Assembly: GCA_910587135.1 (NCBI GenBank)
Contig: CAJULF010000073.1
Coordinates: 1-11,405 of the forward strand
Length of the DNA: 11,405 nucleotides
Direction of reading: 5' to 3'
Origin: an uncultured Oscillospiraceae bacterium
GTDB taxonomy: Bacteria > Bacillota > Clostridia > Oscillospirales > Ruminococcaceae
Position 1 is the stretch's first letter. Each line of letters begins with the position of its first letter. Below the pieces are notes generated by a model. The model made no database searches. It saw only the letters and a list, made by a program, of their open reading frames with translations, and had not been told where the DNA came from. The translations under genes and the position numbers were made by a program. Below, piece after piece: positions 5,984-11,405 of this stretch.

Positions 5984-7631
5984 AAAAATTTTTCGCTCGT
6001 TCCTGCTTACGACGCTTCTCACGCTGGCGGTAAGTATGTTTTTTGTATTCGGGATCTTATATCAATATTTTGAAGAACAACTTATGAACGATCTTAAGAG
6101 CAAGGCGGTATTCATATCGCACGCGGTCGAAAGCGAGGGCGCGGATTATCTTGAGAGGATCGGAGATGTCGGAGAACGCGTTACGCTTATTGCTCCCGAC
6201 GGCACGGTCATTGCCGACACCGAAGCGAACGCCGCCGAAATGGAAAATCATCTAGAACGCAGCGAGGTAAAGCAAGCGGCGGAGAACGGCAGCGGAACGA
6301 GCGTGAGATATTCCGAAACATTGACCGAAAAGATAATTTATTATGCCGTAAAAAAGCCGAACGGTAATATTCTGCGTGTTTCGGTAAAGCATTATACGGT
6401 AATAACGATACTGCTCGGGCTTGTTCAGCCAATTCTTGTGACGCTTTTGATTGCGGCGGTGCTTTGCTTCGTCTTGTCGTCAAAATTGTCAAAGAGCATC
6501 GTCAATCCGATAAATTCGCTTGATCTCGACGCTCCCGAAAATAACGACGCTTATGAGGAGCTTGCGCCGCTTTTGAAAAAAATATCCCGTCAAAGAAGGA
6601 TCATTGACGAACAGCTTCAGACGGCTAAACGGCTGCAGGAAGAATTCCGGCTTATTACCGAAAATATGAGCGAGGGATTTCTGGTGATCAACCGGGAAAG
6701 AAACGTGCTGACCCATAATTCCGCCGCTTTAAGGCTTCTGAAAATTTCCGAACCGCCTAACGGAAACGTGTTGGCTGTAAACCGCTCGGAACCGTTCCGA
6801 AACGCGGTGGAACGCGCCTTGTCGGGAGAGCGCTCCGAAAATGAAATGATGTTCGGGGAAAGCTGCTACGGTATTATCGCCAATCCCGTTTTGAACGACG
6901 GTGAGGTTATAGGCGCGGTTATTATCATTTTGGACGTTACCGAACGCGTTCGGCGCGAACAGCTCCGCAGAGAATTTACCGCCAATGTTTCCCATGAGCT
7001 GAAAACTCCCCTGACCTCAATTTCGGGTTTTGCGGAAATGATGGTAAACGGAGTTCCCGATGACATAGCTGCGGATTTTGCAAGATCAATATATGATGAA
7101 GCCCAAAGGCTTATCGTTTTGGTCGGGGATATTATCAAGCTGTCGGAGCTTGACGAAAACTCCGCACGGCTCGAACAGGAACGCGTGGATCTGCGTGAGC
7201 TTTCGGAGGACGTCGCAAAACGGCTGGGGTTAGCCGCCGAAAATAAAAATGTTGCCGTGACCGTTATCGGAAACGCGCAAATAACGGGCGTGCGTAAGAT
7301 TTTGGACGAAATGATCTTTAATCTTTGCGACAACGCTATAAAATACAATAAAAACGGCGGCAGCGCGGATATCGTTATCTCATCGGACGCGGAAAAGCAT
7401 ACCGTTACGCTGACGGTGCGCGACACGGGGATCGGCATACCGGGATATGCGCAAAATCGCGTTTTTGAGCGATTTTACCGCGTGGACAAGGGACGCTCGA
7501 AATCAGCGGGGGGAACGGGACTGGGGCTTGCTATCGTAAAGCACGGCGCTGCCTGCCATAACGCGGAAATACACCTTAAAAGCGAAGAGAACAAGGGTAC
7601 GGAAATAAGTATTATTTTTCCCGACAAATAA
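5976..7631 (+). CDS. phoR: PhoR-like sensor histidine kinase
   Basis: A 551-residue membrane kinase that should phosphorylate the regulator encoded just before it. Order of parts: transmembrane segment (about 8-29), outer domain of roughly 110 residues, second transmembrane segment (about 141-165), linker, PAS-like domain (about 223-325), HisKA with phosphoacceptor His340 in NVSHELKTPLTS, and HATPase_c with N-box Asn449/Asn453, G1 DTGIGIP (483-489), F-box FERFYR, and G2 GGTGLGL (512-518). The PAS domain followed by HisKA is the PhoR plan. No extra output domain is present. It starts inside the last codons of phoB, and a strong terminator follows. The signal is probably relayed from PstSCAB and PhoU rather than sensed directly; the outer domain is of unknown ligand. 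Confidence 0.9.
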   Translation: MTKKIFRSFLLTTLLTLAVSMFFVFGILYQYFEEQLMNDLKSKAVFISHAVESEGADYLERIGDVGERVTLIAPDGTVIADTEANAAEMENHLERSEVKQAAENGSGTSVRYSETLTEKIIYYAVKKPNGNILRVSVKHYTVITILLGLVQPILVTLLIAAVLCFVLSSKLSKSIVNPINSLDLDAPENNDAYEELAPLLKKISRQRRIIDEQLQTAKRLQEEFRLITENMSEGFLVINRERNVLTHNSAALRLLKISEPPNGNVLAVNRSEPFRNAVERALSGERSENEMMFGESCYGIIANPVLNDGEVIGAVIIILDVTERVRREQLRREFTANVSHELKTPLTSISGFAEMMVNGVPDDIAADFARSIYDEAQRLIVLVGDIIKLSELDENSARLEQERVDLRELSEDVAKRLGLAAENKNVAVTVIGNAQITGVRKILDEMIFNLCDNAIKYNKNGGSADIVISSDAEKHTVTLTVRDTGIGIPGYAQNRVFERFYRVDKGRSKSAGGTGLGLAIVKHGAACHNAEIHLKSEENKGTEISIIFPDK

Positions 7632-7659
7632 GAGATCACGAAAATGTGAATAGTATTTT

Positions 7660-7700
7660 AAGCAGGCTCCGCGGTGTTCGCGGGGCTTGTTTCATTTTTT
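7660..7700 (+). terminator. Terminator ending the pst-phoBR block
   Basis: A 14-bp stem (7660-7673 with 7679-7692, some G-U pairs, core CCGCG/CGCGG) with loop GTGTT is followed by CA and six Ts. It lies 29 bp after the kinase stop and separates the operon from the Pho-box promoter of the phosphatase gene. Confidence 0.85.
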
Positions 7701-7744
7701 GCAATTTTTCGCAAAGTGCGGCAAAATCTGTTTTGAGGAAAAGA

Positions 7745-7800
7745 TTTACATACTGTTTACATAACTTTGCTTGCGGATTTTACATTGAATGTGATAAACT
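7745..7800 (+). promoter_or_regulatory. Pho-box promoter of the phosphatase gene
   Basis: TTTACA boxes at 7745-7750, 7756-7761 and 7779-7784 are spaced 11 and 23 bp, followed 10 bp later by the extended -10 TGA-TAAACT (7792-7800). The last 22 bp are identical to those of the pstS promoter, and the whole matches it at 49 of 56 positions. The phosphatase is therefore expected to be induced by phosphate starvation together with pstS. Confidence 0.8.
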
Positions 7801-7845
7801 TATAACGTACCCAAGAGATACAAATATTTTTCCGGAGGAAGCAAA

Positions 7846-9507
7846 ATGAACAAAACAAAAAGAGCAATTGCGGGAATCTTTGGAGCGGTGCTTGCGGCAT
7901 CGGTAACCACAACGGTGTTTGCCGCTACGGAGCACTGGAACGACGCGTCGACCGCGGCGCCGTCGGAATGGTCACAATGGAAACAGGATTGGGAAACGAT
8001 CAAGAATGATCACGAACAGGTTTCCCTTACCCCGGGAGCGAACGAAACGCAGCTCAATTTCGCGTGGTATTCAAAAACCGAGGAAACTCCCGCTGTGAGG
8101 ATTTCCAAGTCTGCCGATATGAGCGGCGCAGTCGAATTCGGCGGAACTCAATCGGAGATCACGGAGGAGGCGGCTATCGGCTATTTTTCAAATAAGGTCA
8201 CGGTAAAAGATCTTGAGGAAAACACGCAGTACTACTATCAGGTCTTCAAAAACGGTGAGTGGAGCGAGACTTGCAAGTACTCAACCAAGAGCTTCGACAG
8301 TTACTCGATACTGTATGTGGGAGACCCGCAAATCGGCGCGTGCAAGGGACAAACAAGCACCGAGGGTGATGAGATGGCAAATGAGATTGCCGCAAGAAAC
8401 GACGCGTTCAACTGGAACAGAACACTTGAAAACGCGCTTTCGGCACATCCGGACGTCAGCTTTATGGTATCGGCGGGCGATCAGGTAAACACCGCCGACA
8501 GAGAATACGAATACGCGGGATACCTTTTCCCGAGCGTGCTTGATTCGCTGCCTGTGTCTACTACTATCGGCAATCATGACAGCGGCTCTTATCAGTACAG
8601 CCTTCACTTCAACAACCCGAACAGTTTCGAGCTGAATGACAGCAAGTATACTCTTGGTCACACGGCTGCGGGAAGCGATTATTACTATACCTACGGCGAT
8701 GTGTTGTTTATTGTTATAGACACGAATAATTACAACTGCGCCACTCATAAAGCGGTTATTGAAAAGGCAATATCGGAAAATCCCGACGCAAAATGGCGCG
8801 TGGTAATGTTCCACCAGGATATTTACGGCTCCGGTTTCGATCACTCGGATTCCGACGGTATCGTTCTGAGAACGCAGCTTACGCCGATCTTCGATGACAA
8901 CGACATTGACATAGTTTTGCAGGGTCACGACCATACATATTCGAGAACGTATCAGCTGAGCGGCGACGGAAAATCCCATGCGGCTTATGACAAGAGTAAT
9001 TGGCGCGACGAGAACAAGAACCCCGTCGAGGGCTTCCTCACGGAAAACAACTGCTACAGTATCAGAACGGGCGCGGCAGACGGAAACAGAGTTGTCGATC
9101 CCGAGGGTATCGTTTATATGGAAGCGAACTCTTCAACGGGCTCGAAGTTTTACGAGCTTATACCCGCACAGCAGGATTACATCGCCGAGCGCAGCCAGAC
9201 ATGGACGCCCAGCTATTCCGTTATTGATTTCTCGGAAAACGAAGCGACGATAACCACCTACGACGCTCTTACCAATAAGGTGCTCGAAGGCTCCGCACCG
9301 TATACTATCGTTAAAACGGGCAACAAAAACGCGTCTTCCGATAATGCCGAAAAATCTGATTCTACCGAAAACAGTAGCGATACGGGGAACGATAATAAAC
9401 CCAATCCCTCCACCGGAGTTGCGGATACCGCGCCTATAGCCGGGATAATCGCACTCGCAGGAATTGCCGTGATAGTTATAAACGGCGTAAAGCGTTCCAA
9501 CAAATAA
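7846..9507 (+). CDS. Secreted, wall-anchored purple-acid-phosphatase-like enzyme
   Basis: A 553-residue exported metallophosphoesterase, probably freeing phosphate from organic esters outside the cell. A signal peptide (about 1-26, VFA|A) is followed by a fibronectin-III-like N-terminal domain of purple acid phosphatase type (about 58-148) and a calcineurin-type catalytic domain. The metal motifs are GDPQIG (Asp160, Gln162), GDQV (Asp212), GNHD (Asn243, His244), FHQD (His323) and GHDH (His361, His363). The first motif has Gln where many relatives have His, and the Tyr of the classical GDxxY motif is replaced by Asn215, so the purple iron-tyrosinate centre is not expected. A Ser/Asn/Asp-rich linker (491-519) leads to a sorting signal: NPSTG (520-524), hydrophobic stretch (about 529-547), then KRSNK. 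Sortase anchoring is inferred; no sortase gene is here. Start supported by GGAGGA (7834-7839). Substrate unknown (phosphomonoester, diester or nucleotide). Confidence 0.87.
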   Translation: MNKTKRAIAGIFGAVLAASVTTTVFAATEHWNDASTAAPSEWSQWKQDWETIKNDHEQVSLTPGANETQLNFAWYSKTEETPAVRISKSADMSGAVEFGGTQSEITEEAAIGYFSNKVTVKDLEENTQYYYQVFKNGEWSETCKYSTKSFDSYSILYVGDPQIGACKGQTSTEGDEMANEIAARNDAFNWNRTLENALSAHPDVSFMVSAGDQVNTADREYEYAGYLFPSVLDSLPVSTTIGNHDSGSYQYSLHFNNPNSFELNDSKYTLGHTAAGSDYYYTYGDVLFIVIDTNNYNCATHKAVIEKAISENPDAKWRVVMFHQDIYGSGFDHSDSDGIVLRTQLTPIFDDNDIDIVLQGHDHTYSRTYQLSGDGKSHAAYDKSNWRDENKNPVEGFLTENNCYSIRTGAADGNRVVDPEGIVYMEANSSTGSKFYELIPAQQDYIAERSQTWTPSYSVIDFSENEATITTYDALTNKVLEGSAPYTIVKTGNKNASSDNAEKSDSTENSSDTGNDNKPNPSTGVADTAPIAGIIALAGIAVIVINGVKRSNK

Positions 9508-9549
9508 GTACTCAAATGCTCATTGAGCAGATTTCTTCATAGGTTTCAA

Positions 9550-9587
9550 GTATTTCCCCCGTAAGTCTCGGGGGAAATACGGGTTTT
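9550..9587 (+). terminator. Terminator after the phosphatase gene
   Basis: A perfect 11-bp inverted repeat, GTATTTCCCCC (9550-9560) and GGGGGAAATAC (9570-9580), has a 9-nt loop and is followed by GGGTTTTATGTT. The T-run is short, but the stem is strong. It lies 42 bp after the phosphatase stop, so the next gene probably has separate transcription. A small palindrome, TGCTCATTGAGCA, lies just before it at 9517-9529. Confidence 0.75.
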
Positions 9588-9612
9588 ATGTTATTATTTC
9601 GGAGGGGTTATT

Positions 9613-10743
9613 TTGTTCGGGAAAATTATCCGCAGTAAGCTTTTTAAATTTACGTTATTTGCTCTGGCAGCGGCTTTGATCATTACAATAGTTTACACAT
9701 TAAATTCATTCGATAAGGCGGAGCTTGTTTCAACATCGGGGAGGACATTTGAAAGGGCGCAGGTGACCGAAATTATTGAGGACAATCTTCAAGAGGACGG
9801 AAACCGCTACGGAAATCAGCGCGTTATGCTGTACATAAAAAGCGGAGAGCTGAAAGGACAGACTGTTGAGGCAACAAGTCCCAACGGAACGCTTTTCGGT
9901 GCTGTCTGCCGCAAGGGAATGTCGGTCATAGCGATAGTAAGCGTGAGCGGAGAAAGCAGCGTCGTTACCGTTTACAGCCGTGACAGGACGATACCGATCA
10001 TCTGTTTTGTGCTGATATTCATATTAAGTCTGTGGCTGGTCGGCGAAAAGAAGGGGCTGAAATCCGCGTTGTGCCTGGGCGTTTCAATGGTTTCCGTTTT
10101 CCTTGTATTCTTTCCGTTGGTGTATAGGGGATTTTCGCCGTTCTGGGGCGCGGTCATAGTCGCGGCGCTGTCTGCTTTCGTGACTATCCTCACGGTCGGG
10201 GGCATCAATACGAAATCTCTCGCGGCGATCTTGGGGACGATGTTCGGAGTATGTATGGCGGGAGCGGCGGCAAGCCTGTTCGGACTTGCCACAGGAATAA
10301 GCGGATATAATGTGTCGGAGATCGAGTCGCTGCTGTTTGTCGCGCAGCACAGCGACATACAAATAGGGGGACTGCTGTTCGCGGGAATACTTATTTCCTC
10401 TCTCGGTGCTGTTATGGACGTGGGAATGTCCATTGCCTCCACGCTCAATGAAATTCACGAGAAAAAGCCCGAGTTATCCTCTTCCGAGCTGTTCATTTCA
10501 GGGATAAACGTTGGACGTGATATTATGGGGACAATGTCCAATACGTTGATTCTGGCGTTTGCCGGAGGCTCGGTGATCACGCTGATGATAAATTATGCTT
10601 ATGATCTCCCGTTTAATCAGGTTCTTAACTCCTACAATATAGGTATCGAAATTATGCAGGGGATCTCGGGAAGCCTCGGCATAATCCTGACCGTGCCTTT
10701 TACATCGTTTGTCGCGTCGCGGCTGCTCAAACACAAACGCTGA
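9613..10743 (+). CDS. YibE/F-family multi-pass membrane protein
   Basis: A 376-residue integral membrane protein of the YibE/F family, whose function is not established. An N-terminal membrane anchor (about 13-31) is followed by a roughly 90-residue extracytoplasmic part (35-123) and then about seven hydrophobic segments from 126 to 372. Family-like patterns are GAVMDVGMSIAST (265-277) and GRDIMGTMSNTLILAF (301-316). The start codon is TTG at 9613, chosen because GGAGGGG (9601-9607) is correctly spaced and no ATG fits better. It lies after a terminator, has no Pho box, and so is probably not part of the phosphate response despite its position. No clear promoter of its own was identified. A terminator follows at 10814-10850. 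Confidence 0.85.
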   Translation: MFGKIIRSKLFKFTLFALAAALIITIVYTLNSFDKAELVSTSGRTFERAQVTEIIEDNLQEDGNRYGNQRVMLYIKSGELKGQTVEATSPNGTLFGAVCRKGMSVIAIVSVSGESSVVTVYSRDRTIPIICFVLIFILSLWLVGEKKGLKSALCLGVSMVSVFLVFFPLVYRGFSPFWGAVIVAALSAFVTILTVGGINTKSLAAILGTMFGVCMAGAAASLFGLATGISGYNVSEIESLLFVAQHSDIQIGGLLFAGILISSLGAVMDVGMSIASTLNEIHEKKPELSSSELFISGINVGRDIMGTMSNTLILAFAGGSVITLMINYAYDLPFNQVLNSYNIGIEIMQGISGSLGIILTVPFTSFVASRLLKHKR

Positions 10744-10765
10744 TTCTCCAAAGGACACGGCTTCC

Positions 10766-10803
10766 TTTTCATAAATTGTGCCGCATAAAACAAAGAAAAG
10801 GCA
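10766..10803. repeat. Copy 3 of the dispersed hairpin repeat
   Basis: Positions 10766-10797 match 21-52 at 30 of 32 bases, same orientation, about 10.7 kb apart. Here the arms of the hairpin are TGCC (10779-10782) and GGCA (10800-10803), different from those of copy 1, around the same AAACAAAGAA loop. It stands in the gap after the YibE/F gene, directly before a terminator. Confidence 0.5.
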
Positions 10804-10813
10804 AGGCAAATAT

Positions 10814-10850
10814 AGCCGGGGTGGTGTTTTACCACCACGGCTTTTTATTT
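10814..10850 (+). terminator. Terminator at the convergent gene junction
   Basis: AGCCG (10814-10818) plus GGTGGT (10820-10825) pair with ACCACC (10831-10836) plus CGGCT (10838-10842), one mismatch, loop GTTTT, then TTTTATTT. It ends plus-strand transcription from the YibE/F gene. The T-run overlaps the stop codon of the minus-strand gene, so it may also weakly end that transcript. Confidence 0.8.
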
Positions 10851-11312
10851 CCGAATGTCCGCATAATATTGCTCAAAAGGAATCTTCTCTGCAAGCGCCT
10901 TATCCCTAATTTCGGAAGCAAACCTCGACCACTCCTCAAACTCAGCAACCGTCATTTTCTTTTTCATATACCTTGCATAGTAAGCTTTATATGCGCGGTT
11001 ATAGGTCTGCCATATCGGATCGTTCTTGCATTTTTTCTCGTAACTCCGTTTTGAACCGACGTCGCGGCAGGTCTTGTCCGGTTCGTCGGCAAGCGGGTTG
11101 TCGCAGTATGTATAATACCATGAACCGCGAATCAAAAAGTATTTTCCGCAGTTTTTACAGCGGTTCGGAAGATAGTTTTGCGCGATCCCGCGGAAGAAAT
11201 CATAGTATAGAAACGAGCCCAAATCGGTGAACTTTATCGCCTCACAGAGAATAGAATTACCGCTCTCATTAAGTATGGATTTATATCCAAACGATTGCAT
11301 TCTGCACTTCAT
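10845..11312 (-). CDS. DUF6076-like zinc-finger protein, 5' end probably lost
   Basis: At 155 residues from the ATG at 11312, this looks like the C-terminal part of a DUF6076-type protein, a family of unknown function common in Clostridia. Visible is a probable zinc site: Cys52 and Cys55 (CKNCGKYF), Cys70 (YTYC) and Cys82 (KTCRDVG), followed by a basic, tyrosine-rich helical tail (YNRAYKAYYARYMKKKM). The frame stays open upstream of the ATG to a stop at 11346-11348, and those codons read FLFRYLHYFER, which looks like coding sequence. The ATG has only a poor GAAAGA just before it. I therefore think the 5' end was removed, perhaps by the insertion whose end may lie at 11356. The family name is from recall and not certain; the gene may be dead. 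Confidence 0.6.
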   Translation of the reverse strand: MKCRMQSFGYKSILNESGNSILCEAIKFTDLGSFLYYDFFRGIAQNYLPNRCKNCGKYFLIRGSWYYTYCDNPLADEPDKTCRDVGSKRSYEKKCKNDPIWQTYNRAYKAYYARYMKKKMTVAEFEEWSRFASEIRDKALAEKIPFEQYYADIRK

Positions 11313-11355
11313 TCTTTCAAAATAATGTAAATATCGAAAAAGGAATCAATACTTA

Positions 11356-11405
11356 GAGCCTGTTTAGTATCTTTTGAGAATAATGCGGATAAAAGCCAGC
11401 GAAAA
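11356..11405. mobile_element. Possible insertion-sequence end (partial)
   Basis: GAGCCTGTTTAGTATCTTTT from 11356 resembles the terminal repeats of IS5-family elements (IS427 type), which often begin GAG or GGG and insert at TA. The two bases before it (11354-11355) are TA. The element would continue beyond the window; no transposase is seen. This rests on resemblance only. Confidence 0.3.

Noticed and set aside
7646..7849. A 67-codon plus-strand reading frame before the phosphatase
   Set aside because: It runs across a strong terminator and the Pho-box promoter, so it is not a plausible gene.
10776..11054. A 92-codon plus-strand reading frame at the right side
   Set aside because: It crosses the hairpin repeat and the terminator and is antisense to the Cys-rich DUF6076-like gene, which has far better protein character.
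1..11405. CRISPR array or defence system
   Set aside because: No regularly spaced repeats and no cas, toxin-antitoxin, restriction or similar genes are visible.

Overview
The window looks like a chromosomal piece of a low-to-mid GC, Gram-positive anaerobe of the Clostridia, probably near Ruminococcus/Oscillospiraceae. The signs are a lipobox PstS, AGGAGG-type ribosome binding sites, a PhoB/PhoR pair of Firmicutes type, a secreted phosphatase ending in an NPSTG-type cell-wall sorting signal, and a DUF6076-like protein. The taxon is inferred from gene style, not from a marker gene.

Layout. Positions 1-606 hold no convincing protein gene. They contain a repeat-like hairpin (21-61), a long imperfect hairpin (89-129), a minus-strand terminator (157-199) directly behind a 45-nt 3' fragment of a tRNA-Pro gene (201-245), a 14-bp direct repeat, and a Pho-box promoter (514-569). 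From 607 to 7631 runs a tight plus-strand phosphate locus: pstS, a stand-alone HD-GYP phosphodiesterase gene, pstC, pstA, pstB, phoU, then a PhoB-like response regulator and a PhoR-like histidine kinase. Most junctions overlap by 1-14 bp, so translation is probably coupled. A consensus sigma-A-type promoter in the 3' end of phoU probably gives the regulator pair its own transcription. A strong terminator (7660-7700) ends this block.

A second Pho-box promoter (7745-7800), matching the first at 49 of 56 positions, drives a secreted, wall-anchored metallophosphoesterase (7846-9507), which is followed by its own terminator. Next is a YibE/F-family membrane protein with a TTG start (9613-10743). 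A terminator at a convergent junction separates it from a minus-strand DUF6076-like gene that seems cut short at its 5' end near a possible insertion-sequence end (about 11356).

How it works together: under phosphate starvation PhoR should phosphorylate PhoB, which binds TTTACA repeats at two promoters. One raises the high-affinity PstSCAB importer, with PhoU as signalling brake. The other raises an exported phosphatase that frees phosphate from organic esters for that importer. The least expected part is the HD-GYP enzyme placed between pstS and pstC, which may link phosphate supply to cyclic-dinucleotide signalling. The left edge carries the mark of site-specific integration into a tRNA gene.
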